The notes beneath the pieces were generated by a model that was given only the letters and a program-made list of their open reading frames with translations, was not told the DNA's origin and did not search any database. Of a DNA stretch of 64,000 bases, positions 35,467-47,282 are shown in pieces (position 1 is the first letter of the stretch; each line of letters begins with the position of its first letter). The stretch spans positions 1 through 64,000 of the forward strand of contig JAGVSM010003753.1 of the NCBI GenBank assembly GCA_022494885.1, given 5' to 3'. This DNA is from Micrasema longulum. Its lineage: Eukaryota; Arthropoda; Insecta; Trichoptera; Brachycentridae. The position numbers were made by a program, and so were the translations under genes.

Positions 35467-35935
35467 AATGTTACTTAATTATTTATTTATTAACTAATTC
35501 ACTTTCTATTCAAATAAAGTTTAAATACATATGCATAAAGGCGGTCATATTGCCTTAAGTCAATTTTTTGTACCTATCCTCCAGGGTACAATTTTATTTC
35601 AATACCAGGTTTACTAGTATGGAAGGGCTAGCTGTTCCTAAATCTATACTACCTTCTATACTAATATTATAAATGCGAATATGTGATTGTTTGTTTGTGT
35701 GTCATTCACGTCTCGACGTGGCGACCAATCGACTAAATTTTTTGCACACCGATGGCCGGAGGGATGAAAAGTAAAATAAGATACTTATTTTGTATCCTGA
35801 AAATTAAAAAAAGTACGCTTAAAAAATAAAAAATATACGTAGTAACAATGAGCATAATTATTTAAAAATGAGTAGGCGGTTAGGTGGGATATCAAAAATA
35901 ATTAATTTGAAAATTATTCTGTATATTTTTGAAAT

Positions 35936-37498
35936 TTTTAATGACTGGGAAGCAAAAATTATTTGATATTTTACTTATGGTTTTCATGACCTTTCCAATT
36001 CATTCATCTCAAATTCTTTCTTTTACAAATTGTTTATTGATCAAATTCTGTTTGAATTGTTTTATGTTCAAACTTTTCCCTGTTATGATTTGTAATATTT
36101 GTCCCATGGAAATAATTATGTTTAAATTTATTTTTAATTTTTTACAACAAATTTATCTTACATTTCTAGGTTTATATAAAATATTTTGACTACGTTACGG
36201 CTCCCTGGCGTTTATTTTTTTAAATAGTTTGTTTTAAATTTAATTTATCATTATTATACGATTATGTTTGTTATTATTTAGATTATTTTGTTGTAATTGT
36301 TCTAGTTATTAAGTTCAATCTTCCTTCGTATATTTTACTGTAAGTTTCTCTTTTCTGTTAAATAAGCATTATCAGGTTTTTGTGGGTTTTTTTAGTTGGT
36401 GCCTATTTTAATAAATGCTGAAATTCTGTAAGTTTAGTCATTTGTTTTTTATTACCAGTATTATTATTTTTTTAAAATTTAAATTTCATTGATAAACCCT
36501 TACGGGTTACATACATTCAACAAAATATTTTCACTTTTAAAATTCACATTCTACTGTTAATAATAATATTTTTAACATCTTTTGTAAAGGTTGTCTGAGT
36601 CTTTTGTTTAGTTTTGTCTGGTAGTTTATTGTATAATTTCAGTCCATGGTTTATTAGTCTTGATTGTCCTATTCTCGTTTTAAAAGATTGTTAATGATAT
36701 TTTTCTGATATTCTCGTATTATGTTCATGTTTACTACAGTTTTTTTAGAGTTTTAAATCTTCGTCTACAATTACATCAGTGGCTAATTTATGAATAAATT
36801 TTAAAGATTCTTGCTTAAAGAGTTCAGTTATATTTAATTGTTTAGTTTGTTCAAAAAGTTCTTTAGTTGCTGTTAGATAGGGAAGGTCATATACTAACTT
36901 TAATATTTTATTTTGCTGTCTTTGTATTCTGTTTATGTCATTTTGATTTCCTGTTCCCCAAAGTAGTTGCATATAACATATTTTAGTTTTTACATAGGCT
37001 TCATACATTTTTTTTTTCCTTTATTGGAACAAAGTTTTTGATTTTAAAAAATAGACTCGATAAAGTCGCCACTTTGCTAATTAAATTGTTGATATGAATT
37101 TTCCATGTCAACTGTCTGTCTATTGTTAGTCCTAAGTATTTAACATGTTCGATTTCAGTTAGTCGTTCATTATTTATGTAAGCATCTACTTTGTGTCATT
37201 TTTTTCTAAATTCAAAATGGATAATATTGCACTTTTTTTCATTAAGTGTAAGTAAATTTGTGTTTGTCCATTTAGTTAACATAGTAAGGTCTTCGTTTAT
37301 GCCATTATTTGTTAATACGTTTAATACATTATTTGATGTTATTCTCGTATACATATTTTCGTTGACTATTAATTGTATCTATATTGTTATTCCTTTCTGT
37401 TTGTGTTTAACTTATGTTTACTGTAGATTAAAGTAACTCATTTTTGGCCGATGTTATCATGTTTTGGTAGACGGCCCTAATAAAGGGGAAAAAAAGAA
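35936..37498. mobile_element. Inserted segment containing a LINE
   Basis: The plus-strand right edge has 'cctaataaaggggaaaaaaa', resembling a polyadenylated end, while the LINE inside reads on minus. The insert may therefore be composite. Confidence 0.5.
36480..37440 (-). mobile_element. LINE reverse-transcriptase 3' half
   Basis: Minus strand in order: LLTLNEKKCNIIHFEFRKK, stop, VKYLGLTIDRQLTWKIHINN, ICYMQLLWGTGNQNDINRIQ, and GLKLYNKLPDKTKQKTQ. These are the post-catalytic RT segments in the usual order. One stop and at least two frame breaks. The 3' UTR contains 'gtaacccgtaagggtttatc'. Confidence 0.75.
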
Positions 37499-38059
37499 TT
37501 GCTTTATCTATAGTTCGTTTGATTTGCTTCTCGTTTTGGTTTTGTAGTAGGATTTTAGATTTGTGAACAGAATAACGATACTATATAACTATAGACTAAC
37601 ATACCATTGCATTTCTTTCATAGTGATAGTTAGAAAAGTAAGCTTCTTTTAATCCCGATAAAATAAATATGTAATTCCATGAGGGAAATTCTTACTGATA
37701 ACCAAAAACTCTTATTGATCAGTGACAAAAAAGACACTGCAATACAGTAAACATTAAATATATAACATGTTACAAAACAATATTATGAAGAGTGAGTTAA
37801 ATATTGGATTGAGACATATTATGTTAAAATTCTGCCTTGTCATTTTTCTTAAATATTAATGATAAATGTTATTTTTATTTAAATATGGTAAAACATGTTA
37901 TGTTTTGAAATAAAATTTTCAATATTAGTTACATATTGACGCATATTGAATCACTCCCTCCACAAACGTATAGTTTATGTTACGTTTTTTTCTTTTATTG
38001 TGCGTTTTATAATAAAAATAATATATGTATACAGAAATTAAAGAAACTAAGTCAAAACT

Positions 38060-38800
38060 GAGAGTTTGAAAGGGGAAGTGAGGTTACTGATTTCATAAAT
38101 GTAAACAACAAATGTCTTGAAAAAGTAGAAGAATTTATGTATATGAGAAACATGTTTTCAAGAGATGGAAGAGTAGAAAAATATGTTAAAAGAATAGTAA
38201 ATGCGGGTAGAAAAATGAAAGGCGCTCTAAGCACAGTAATAATAATAACAAAATATGTCAATCGAAGCTAAACTGGCAGTGCACAACAAAGTATTAATTC
38301 CAACACTTGTGTATGTAAGTGAATCATGGAACTGGCAAAAGAAGAATGAAAGCTGAGTGAACGCGGTCAAAATGCGATCTCGTAGACAAATGTGTGGTAA
38401 ATCAGTATATAACAGGTTGCGATTGCTGAAATCAACCGATAGTGCAAATCTGAGTCTGGTATAGTTGATAAAATTAAGGAAGGGTCGTAGAGACGGTTCA
38501 GATATATAGAACAAACAGATGACTAAGGAATAGTATAGCAAGTATATTTAGATTAGTACAACAAACGAACGGTAACGTGAGACGAGGACGAGCAAGAAAG
38601 ATGTGGCTTGATCAGAAAAACCAAAAACTTAAGTCTGGTCATGTCAAAAGCAGACAGAACCGAAGGGCATGTATGACAATATGTATGAATGTGAAAAAAG
38701 CTAGAAATGTATGCCAGGATAGACGTGTGTGGCGGTCCATTTTATCTGCCTACCCCTACGGGGAAATGACGTGATGGTAGTAGTAGTAGTAGAAATAAAA
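38060..38800 (+). mobile_element. RTE-like LINE, best-preserved 3' part
   Basis: Plus strand in order: EEFMYMRNMFSRDGRVEKYV, NMSIEAKLAVHNKVLIPTLV, YVSESWNWQKKNES then stop, and from 38577 RGRARKMWLDQ to ARNVCQDRRVWRSILSAYP. The end is 'gacgtgatggtagtagtagt'. Several frameshifts and stops show it is dead. The copies at 0.7 and 21.5 kb belong to the same family, and 11.0 and 31.1 kb probably do. Confidence 0.85.
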
Positions 38801-39119
38801 TACAAACATAAATACGTTTTATTTTTAATAGTCTTAAAATTTTGTAATTTCTCTCTGTATACTGAGTCTTTTTATTCACAAATGCAAAAATTAAAAAAAA
38901 ATATATTTTCGACTATCCTCGGCGAGGGCACATTATTAAGAAAAAAAGTGAATAAATAAATAAATCATATTAGATATAACCATGAAAAATAAATGTAAGA
39001 ACCTGCTGACAAATTTCATGCTTTTTAATTTTAAGATTAATTTGTAAATATTTTTTTAAATTTTTTGCCTCTTTTAAAATACATTAATCCAGTTATTTGA
39101 TACATATATTTTTATAGTT

Positions 39120-39195
39120 ATTTGACATAACATATAACATTATAAGAGAGATAAAGAACATTTGTGAGAAAGAAATATGGAAGTCTAAGAATGTA
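39120..39195. repeat. LTIR-1 arm fragment
   Basis: 'agagagataaagaacatttg' and 'atatggaagtctaa'. Confidence 0.5.
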
Positions 39196-39815
39196 AATTT
39201 TAAATCTTTAACATTAGGAATGAGAAAACCTAAGGGTTGAATCTAATCTGAGTCGTCGAACTTGAACTTTTTATTTATGTGATATTTGAACTTTACGTAG
39301 TCATAATGTCTGCTTCGATTGGATTAATAAATTATTGTGATATAATTCAACGACTATTTGAAGATTTTTTACAGGGAGAGGCGTCCGCTAAGTATTAAAT
39401 CTAAATGATCATTCATTACTCTATTCGATATAGAAGTATTAGCTACGACAAAAAATCTACAAATATTATTTTAATGTAACCATTTCTTGATACAAGAATA
39501 ATTTTTATCCAATTGCCAAATATGTGTTTTTATTTATTTATTTATTTATTCATTTAAATATACATATGAGTCCCAACTCAACAAAACAGAAAGTGAAAGC
39601 ATGCATATTTTCGAAGAGTACAACAAAATTCATTTTTTTAAATTAACGTAAATTTCAATAAATATATGGAAAACACACTTAATAGTACCATATATAAATC
39701 TATGCAAAGTCTCGCAGCAGTCTCCTGCAATGGGTATTGAATCAATTTAATTTGTGAATATGCACATACTTGGAATATATTTTATCCACTCAATAATAAT
39801 AATTGTAATTTGTTA
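39196..39815. other. Unassigned spacer
   Basis: Contains a short (TTTA)n run at 39530-39555; otherwise nothing recognised. Confidence 0.4.
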
Positions 39816-39819
39816 TATA

Positions 39820-39905
39820 AAGACAGTTATAATTAGCCTATAATTTTGGTTTATTTGTTAATACGAATTATAAATTTTTGGTATAATGGCTGTTGTTTTC
39901 TTTAA
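39820..39905 (-). repeat. Repeat I fragment
   Basis: Reverse complement of 12275-12330 and 48105-48180 ('caacagccattata'). Confidence 0.5.
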
Positions 39906-39939
39906 ATAAATAAATAACATAAAATAAATCAATAATATT

Positions 39940-40150
39940 TGGTAAAACATAAAAATAAAATAAAATCACTTTGTTTTTATGTACCACTTATATTTTTTAT
40001 AATTTGACAACTAACTAGTTTTGGCAATACTATGCCTTCTACAGGGTTAATTAGCATAGTAGTTTCGGAACTACTTGGTTGTCAAATTATAAAAAATATA
40101 AGTGGTACATAAAAACAAAGAGATTTAATTTTATTTTAATGTATTAAATA
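39940..40150. mobile_element. Foldback element with 43-nt perfect arms
   Basis: Arms 39969-40011 and 40078-40120 are exact inverted copies around 'gtaccacttatattttttat'. Imperfect pairing continues inward ('ggcaatactatgc' / 'gcatagtagtttcgg') and outward into A/T-rich sequence. Non-coding. Confidence 0.8.
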
Positions 40151-40250
40151 ATAATATTCAACAAAATAAGTGCTTCAAACAAAAAAAAAAAAAAAAAAAC
40201 AACAACAATATTTGGGTAATTTCCAATGCATGCTAGCAATTTAGCATTTT

Positions 40251-40503
40251 GTCCGCCTGGTTTTGTAATGGTCGGAGAGTTTCGATATCGTGAAAGAGGT
40301 ATCAGATTAGATTCAAGGCATGGAAAACATGAATTTCGAATTAAAAAATGTGTTTTTACGCTAAAATATGTCTATGGATTGACACCTGAAGCGCAAGACT
40401 GATTACCTTACCTCCATGTAACAAAAATGATCAAGATACGCTGCGATTGATGAACCAATGCCGTGCCCTATGCATTATCATGTGCAGAATGACAATGATG
40501 AAT
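40251..40503 (+). repeat. SINE-A with decayed head
   Basis: Body 'tgacacctgaagcgcaagac' and 'gatcaagatacgctgcgatt' are good. The B box is degraded ('cagattagattcaagg'). Confidence 0.8.
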
Positions 40504-40622
40504 TGATTTTATAAAGCGCTATTTATACTTCAACTGACATTCCAATTCAACTAACCCAGGGGCAAATCGTCCATACAAGCGATTATGCGCAGCTTACAAT
40601 TTTATTTGAATATCGATAATAA

Positions 40623-40772
40623 TGGCGGCCTCCGTGGCGTAGTAGTCAAGACGCCTGACTCACACACGGAAGGTTCCGGGTTCGATTCCCGGTAAATGTG
40701 ATTTTTCGCGAGCCTGGGTGTTCTTTAATATAATTCACCACTGTAATTAAGCCTTCTGGCCGATTGTGGAGG
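40623..40772 (+). repeat. SINE-B copy with small deletion
   Basis: The head is good. The 'gagaacacaaa' segment after the B box is missing ('cccggtaaatgtgat'). Confidence 0.85.
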
Positions 40773-40794
40773 GATTTTTTTTTCATATTTTTGC

Positions 40795-41025
40795 ATATTC
40801 CGCGTCTTCGTGGATGATGTAGAGTACAGTTCTGCGTGAAATAGAGTATTCAACTCGCTGGCTCATCTAAGCAAAAATTGAGTGGAAATAAGTCGGCTTC
40901 ACAGTAAAGTGGTTGGAGCATTCGCCTACCATTTTTGAGGTGATTCCGACAGGAACAGAACCCTGATAAGGGTCGCCGTAAAAATTTGGTTTTAACGTTG
41001 GCTTAATCCTGCAATATTTAACTGA
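40795..41025 (+). repeat. Repeat H scrap plus degenerate SINE-A head
   Basis: 40795-40870 carries 'gtacagttctgcgtgaaata'. 40890-41025 carries the tRNA-like 'agtaaagtggttggagcatt' with a broken B box. Confidence 0.5.
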
Positions 41026-41227
41026 GTACTCAATTAAAATGTGATTTAAGAAATTAAAAAGAGTCGTTCTTCTATTAACAAAAATCAGCGCAAATTGCTA
41101 TCAAGACCTATGGTCTTTATAACGGTTTTTCAGAAAATCGAGGGAGCACTTATTTTCATTCTATTTTTTATTCAATGTGTTACATACAACACAAAAATTT
41201 AATGATTAATTTTTTTTTATGCTGTTC

Positions 41228-41300
41228 CTCTCCAATAAAGAGACTAGCTCTTTTACTTGGAGAGGGACTTACACTGACTTTAATAGTAGATTAGTATTTT
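41228..41300. repeat. Repeat J fragment
   Basis: 'aaagagactagctcttttac' and 'ggagagggacttacactg' match 22670-22738. Confidence 0.45.
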
Positions 41301-41379
41301 ATATAAAAAAAAAAAAAAATGTTAACAAGATAAAAATGTAATAAATTGATATTCTTCATTACGTTTTCAAACATACTGC

Positions 41380-41505
41380 AATATTTCATTGTTCCTGAGA
41401 CTGGTCACCTTACCTTTCATGCAATAAAAATGATCTAGATACACTGCGATCCATATGTCAATTCAGTGCTCTTTGCACTTTTTCGTGCGGATAGGGAAAT
41501 GAAAA
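41380..41505 (+). repeat. SINE-A 3' half
   Basis: 'caataaaaatgatctagata', 'cactgcgatccatatgtca' and 'cgtgcggatagggaaatgaa'. Confidence 0.65.
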
Positions 41506-42105
41506 TATTTTAGTCGAAAAAATAACTTTAATTATCGTAGAACATTCGGAGAAAACGTGAAATTACGGAAAAAAAAACTGTAAATTTTGTAGCTCAAAAA
41601 AAGGTAAAATTTGTTCCATTTTTTTCAGCTCACCCATTGTTCTGTGCGAGAGATATAAAACCATAGAGCGAGAGGAGTATAAGGCAATAAATGTTTATTA
41701 TTGGGATTGCGCCGAATTTTACATCCAGAATTTAACGACGGGTCTTCCTATATAACATACCGAAGTTACAAAAAACCGGTAGCCGTAATAAAATTTCAAA
41801 CAAAACAAATGTCTTAGACCTCTTGGGTCATAAACACGTAGACTTCAAGGCTCTTGGTTTTTTTACTGATACGTATTTGTTTTGATTAATTCACTTTGAA
41901 TCAAATACTTAAATGGGGGATGAAAAACACACGTTTAAAATTTATGGTCCCAAAATGAGTTATGTAGCTCCTGGAAATGAAATATTTACCTAAACTTCAT
42001 GTCTTTAATGTTTTCAGTAATTCAAAAAGCTTGTGGAAAAGCTGGATTTCACCCTATTGTAGTAAATAATATCTAAGTTTATTAGAACTGAAAGAGAGAA
42101 CATTT
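41506..42105. other. Unassigned spacer
   Basis: No repeat partner or coding signal seen. Confidence 0.35.
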
Positions 42106-42109
42106 TTGA

Positions 42110-43000
42110 CTAGTGAATTTTACTTACTTACTTAATGGGTCCGGCTACTGGCTAGATCATATTCTGCCATTTCAATATGCGGAGATGAATATTAGCTTGT
42201 CATTTGCCCACAATCTGGTCTTTAGGAGTGCAGCCTTCTCTCATGAGCAGTCATGTCAGTGGGTGTCTTTCGTCCTGGGTTGCGCCGCAATCACACAAGA
42301 TATCACCAACAGAGAAGTACCCCCACTATTGAGATTTTTTCACATTTTTCACTGATGAGGGTGATCCATGGGAAGTAGGGTAGATGTTCACTTCGTTGGA
42401 TACCTTTATGTGGATCCATCTACTGTCTCGTTCCAAGTTACCATGGCTCCTCTCTCTATTGTTGTGAGGATTCAATAGTGGAATATTGAAGTCTAGGGAT
42501 ATACCAGCTAAAAACAAGTCCTTCCTAGTCGGTCACTCATAACTGAGGATATTGACCGTCATGCCGTTCTCTTGAGACGGCAATCCTCCTTTCGTCTCGA
42601 CACTTCGCATTACTGGGAGCTGACATAAACGAAGTGTCTCTTGCAGTTTTTATCTGGTTCGACCAGCGCCAACGTATTTGAGACCTCCCTTTACGCTGCC
42701 GACCGCAACAAGCTTCTTCAGACAATGTTCTTCTCTCCTTGCGAGGTGACCAAAATATCGGAGAACTCTTCTGAGGTCGAAAGTATGTCTGTCAGGTTTA
42801 AATAATAATGAAGACAATGGTACGTCGGGCAGTCCTGGGTATTCTTAGCATACGTCTCCAGCACCACATTTCAAACAACTATCATGAGCAGCGTAAGACT
42901 TATGTACAGTAGCCGGCATAAAATAAAGGGCTTCGTGCCTAAGAAAGAGAATGTCAGCTTAGTCGGCTTTGTAGAGCGTTGTCTTTGTTATTCATACATT
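42110..43000 (-). mobile_element. LINE C-terminal region(s), minus strand
   Basis: Near 42990-42540 the frames give RRVLRYFGHLARREKNIV, then RSQIRWRWSNQIKTARDTSF and CRDERRIAVSRERHDGQYPQ, matching the RxxxWSxQI...A.dR..W.. terminus of endonuclease/RT LINEs. Further 3', 42325-42210 reads GDILCDCGAAQDERHPLTCL, a CxCG...QD..H...C motif typical of another LINE terminus. Possibly two elements. Confidence 0.65.
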
Positions 43001-43116
43001 TATACAGATTCCGGACTCGTGCGAGAGAGACGACGCTCTACAGCAATCTCTTTATTTAACATGCTGTACTTTATTTACTGCCGGGTACTTTACCTCTTTG
43101 TATTACCTTCATTTGG

Positions 43117-43165
43117 TGTACTAATTCAGTGTCTTATGCACCATCGACTCGGTGGTGTATGTTGA
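43117..43165 (+). repeat. SINE-A tail scrap
   Basis: 'actaattcagtgtcttatgc' followed by 'accatcg'. Confidence 0.4.
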
Positions 43166-43505
43166 TAATGTAGAGATAAAATACAAATACAGGTCCGGAG
43201 CTAGAAAAGTAGCAATGATTTGCATGTTCGAGAATCGACTACCTGTGGATTCCGATAATAAATACAGCTGTAATAATGAAATAATAATGCCGGCTTATCG
43301 CCCCGATCCATATTACAATAATGTAGCGAACTAATTCGATTTCCTTTCGTCTCGACACGCGAACACGAAGCGAACGCGAACGGGTAGAGGTGTCGTTTTA
43401 TACTGGGGACACCGCATAATAATTTAATAATTATGTTCTGTGTATATTTGATTATCCCACCCCTTAGGGTGCGCAAACGTGATGTGGCGGAATATTATAC
43501 CAAAA
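43166..43505. other. Mixed-complexity spacer
   Basis: Includes 'tcgtctcgacacgcgaacac' and 'agcgaacgcgaacgggtaga', GC-richer than its surroundings. Overlapping 60- and 91-codon frames on both strands lack motifs. Confidence 0.3.
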
Positions 43506-43763
43506 AAAACACCCAGTTTCATTATATTCGGTGTTAACACAATACATAGGTAGTGATGTCCCATCTCTGTTGCAATCAATTTCTTGAAAAAAAAAAACAG
43601 CTCTATAATGTACTGTATTTGTTGTCAATACATATAATAAATTATTATTTTATTTGATTACAAGCCTTCAAAATGGAATGTCAAGTAGACGAAAGTGAGC
43701 ATTTTCAACAAGTCCTTCTGTTCGCGTTCAACTGAGGGACTAAAGCTGTCAGCGAGACTTATA

Positions 43764-44180
43764 AATTACCCCAATATTTTAATAATTTTATGATGGTTTT
43801 GATCAAATTGTAAATAACTTACTTTTTATTGTCATCAAATCTTTATCTGCACTTGATGATGCATAGGGTACTGCATTATTGAATCGAATGCGGCATATCT
43901 CGATCATCTTTTAAAGGAAGGTAAGTCTTATGCTAGTCTAGGGACAATGAAATACTTCAGTGAAAAACCACGTTTGAAAACAAATATTTCAAGTCAACCT
44001 TCCCGAGAATCGAACCCGGGACCTCAAGCACGCGTGTCAAGAGAGTTTCTCGGCTGAATTTAATTTTGCTGTCTGCATGCCAACTCACTATTAGAATACG
44101 GGAATCAAAGTGTGTTAGAGCGAAGTTTGACTTTCGGACACCTCACCCGTGAGTCCACGGGACGACAACCCGATTCAAAC
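43764..44180 (-). repeat. SINE-C split by SINE-A (second case)
   Basis: SINE-C body at 43764-43828 ('aattgtaaataactta'), SINE-A at about 43850-44040, then SINE-C resumes ('aactcactattagaatacgg', 'cacccgtgagtccacgggac'). Confidence 0.65.
43850..44040 (-). repeat. SINE-A inside SINE-C
   Basis: Reversed tail 'gatgcatagggtactgcatt', body 'tctagggacaatgaaatact' and B box 'cgagaatcgaacccgggacc'. The head is truncated or scrambled after 'caagcacgcg'. Confidence 0.75.
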
Positions 44181-44755
44181 GTTTAATATTGATGAATGGG
44201 GGTCGATCCCGGGACTTATGATATGCTGCTGACTTAAGACTTACGTGAAGGACAGTTAAAAAGAAAAGTAAAATGCTTTCCGTAGAAACAATGTTGTTTA
44301 TAAAGTAATTGTGAAATACATTATTTTATTGGAAGTAACCGCAAATCACTACCTGCCCGGTTATCAGAAATACGGTACCTACAATTTAAAGACTCAGTAC
44401 TCTAATTTTTTTTAAGTACACGCTCATTAGCTTACCTGCCTAGGTTACTTAGTATTTTGCCTTTCTGAAAAAGGGCATTTCTTCAAAAATTATATCATCA
44501 TTTTCCGAAAAATAGGGGTACGTTGAATAAAGTAACCTTTAATATTATTACTGTTACTGATAACTCCAAAACATTTTTTTCTTTGATTATTTTGCTATGT
44601 ATGCTAAACGTATGGGTTTCAGTGTTAATGATTTTTTTTTATGTTAGCTACTGAATTTTATTGTTTTATGTTGTTTATGCACAAGTAAGTGTTTTGTTTT
44701 TAAAATCAATTTTTTAGTGCTCTCTTAAAGGCATTAGTCTTTGAAATAATAAATC
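44181..44755. other. Unassigned spacer
   Basis: No supported feature. Confidence 0.4.
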
Positions 44756-44759
44756 ATTT

Positions 44760-45300
44760 AAGTTTGTAAGTGAAAATTCTTGATGGAAGTTCATTTTAAT
44801 TTATTATATAAATAAAGACGAGTGATACTTTAATCCACAAATTTGAAATATCCAGTGACCAGTTTCATCGCTTTTGCAACATTTTCGAGACTGATATCTT
44901 TATAAGGAGTTCAATGTATTGATACAAAACAGAGGTAAGGATAGATAATTCAAAATTATATGAAAGTAAATTAAATAAAGTCATTTTTGTCTTAAGGATC
45001 ATTTTCAATTTAATTTTTTTCGGGTTTACTAATCAGTTGATATAATGCTATTTTAATGAGTTTAAGTATTTTTTTTAGTGCCCCATAATTCGTAAAAAAT
45101 AAAATACTTAAACCCATTAAAATAGCATTTTATCAACTCATTAGTTAACCCGAAAAATAATGAAATTGATAATGATCCTTAGGACAAAAATATCTTTATT
45201 TAATTTACTTTCATATAATTTTGAATTACCTATCCTGACCTCTGTTTTGTATCAATACATTGAACTCCTTAATAAAGATACCAGTCTCGAAGATGTGTTC
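44760..45300. mobile_element. Long palindrome / foldback element
   Basis: Arms 44877-45075 and 45094-45297 are inverted copies of about 200 nt with few mismatches and an ~18-nt centre. 44760-44845 upstream shares text with the 7.2 kb foldback ('tataaataaagacgagtgat'). Confidence 0.85.
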
Positions 45301-45843
45301 TCGAAATAGTTCAATGGCGAAAAATCGGCATTTACTTATTAAAATAATACAATATTGCATGTGCAAAATAGTAAGAAGTATCTAATACAACAAAAGTGAA
45401 AATCATATTACAATTACCGACTGCTTTTCTTGACATTTGGCTAGCCAACCGCTGGCTAAATGCAATAAATAGCATATATACACTATATAAATCAATAAAA
45501 ATAGCAGCACCGGTGAAATTCAAATATGTGATTGCGCAGCAGGATTATACGTCGCGAAATTTAAATATGATGACATTTAATATTAGGTGTTCACAGATGT
45601 TCCATTGTGATCGCGAATACGAAAAACAACCATGGTGAGAAATTGTTATCACGTCGCTTATTAGCACGTTATTTGTGATTGAGCTACAGCTCTTTAAATA
45701 TATACATTATTGAGTTTTTCATTTTAGGGACATAAACATTTAATCATTTAAAAAACCACCGCTTGCCACTGATCTGGGACTTCTAATGTTTTTTTCATAA
45801 AAACAAAGTGAACTTCAGTGGACTTAAGATCTATTTTAATGGT
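45301..45843. other. Unassigned spacer
   Basis: Overlapping 63- and 80-codon frames near 45332-45638 lack motifs; 'cttgacatttggctagccaa' is a GC-richer patch. Confidence 0.35.
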
Positions 45844-46014
45844 TTTTTTTCACCACAACAGGCCAGGAGGCCCAATTACAGTGGTGTATTACATCACAAA
45901 ATATCCAGGCTTGAGAAAAATCACATTTGATTTTTGTGTTCTTACCGGGAATCGAACCCGGAACCTTCCGTGTGTGAGTCAAGCGTCTCGACCACTACAC
46001 CACGGAGGCCGCCA
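45844..46014 (-). repeat. Full-length SINE-B
   Basis: Reversed: 'caccacaacaggccaggagg', B box 'cgggaatcgaacccgg', head 'accactacaccacggaggcc'. Confidence 0.9.
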
Positions 46015-46500
46015 TTTAAGATAAGATGTTTTTTTAACTTAAAATAACATTTTACAACGAAATTGGACTTTGGTGTTATATGCACGTATTCAATTGCTTA
46101 TTGCGATAATTTCTGCATTTTTAACTTCAAAACAGCAAAAAGTTGACTCCCGTGTTTTATCCTCAAAGGTACGGATATTTAGGTAAACAAATACATTATA
46201 CTCGTGCATAGTTTGCTGTTGGAATGTACTTTGTCCGCTACTGGTGACAATGTCAGGAGGAGATTGAACCCAGTGGCTAGTGACACATTTTACTGTAGGT
46301 AGGCAACAATTATTACGTGTAAGCTAAATTTGAACATAATTGCTGATTTTTCGTAACTTTGACCCATTAAACACGTTTTAACCTTATAAAACAGATTATG
46401 ACATAATATATGTTATATTATTCATCCATTTTGACGTAGGTTGCAATTTCTCGAAAAATATGCTAAGTAATAAAATTGCATCGATAATAATATTTCGAGT
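46015..46500. other. Unassigned spacer
   Basis: No supported feature. Confidence 0.4.
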
Positions 46501-46960
46501 CCAAGTATTTCATTTATTTATTTTAAAGAAACAAACAGTCGACAGTGAAATAATAACATTTTTTTAAAAATACAGTTTAAAGACAGACTAGCAAAGTTTC
46601 TAAATAAAAGTCATACATATTATTCAATTGTATTACAACAAAAGGATGTGTTTATGTGTATTTGTAAGTGTAGATGTGTGTTTATGTGTATTAGTGTGGG
46701 AGTAAGTGTTCAGGAGGGTGCATCAAAATAGTAAGTGGGATCGTATCGCAGCCAGAAATAAAAAGTCTTAATTTATTTTTAAATAAATCAAGGGGTATGT
46801 AAAATATATCAATAGATGAAAAAAAAAACATTATAGTTAGAGCAAGAACGATAGATGAAAGAGTGTTGTGCATAGTTAGTGCTACAGACTGGCAGATGGA
46901 ATAAATACTTATTTCTTGTCACGCGAAAGGGAACATTTAGATTCATTTTGGAGAGTAGGT
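46501..46960 (+). repeat. Possible retroelement 3' region with GT-rich core
   Basis: 46640-46720 is a degenerate gtgtttatgtgt array, flanked by A/T-rich text, similar in design to 8.2 and 48.4 kb but without clear sequence identity. Confidence 0.3.
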
Positions 46961-47094
46961 TAAAAGAGTCAACTTTATTAATTAATAATTTATGTAAATT
47001 GTATAACTCAGATACAGCGCGTCTATTTTCAAGGGTATAAAATCCATTTTGTTTGGCAGAAAGCGTTTTATAAGTATAGGTTGACTAATGGGTA

Positions 47095-47180
47095 TTTTTT
47101 TACCTCAGTATAGACATTGAGTCGAAAACGCCCGTCCAGGATTCTGGTTCACAAAACTGTTTTCTTCATTGGCCTGCACA
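47095..47180 (+). repeat. Repeat H copy
   Basis: 'tagacattgagtcgaaaacg' and 'gtccaggattctggttcaca'. Confidence 0.5.
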
Positions 47181-47282
47181 CGTGATCACAAGTATAAATT
47201 TTATATTTAATCCTTTGAAGGTTTTTTTCGTGTAATTTTTCTTGCAGTTAATTAAATTTCAATAAATTATTTTGTAAAAAAC

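Larger units (their letters stand above)
35656..37650 (+). repeat. Repeat O split by a ~1.56-kb insertion
   Basis: The first part ends near 35935 and the second restarts near 37499 ('tttggttttgtagtaggatt'), colinear with the intact copy at 30449-30918. Confidence 0.65.

Noticed and set aside
38227..38541. 104-codon minus-strand ORF
   Set aside because: Antisense of the RTE-like LINE on plus.
44877..45297. Group II intron, attachment site or replication origin
   Set aside because: The structure is a simple two-arm palindrome with no intron motifs or associated enzyme; foldback transposon is the simpler reading.
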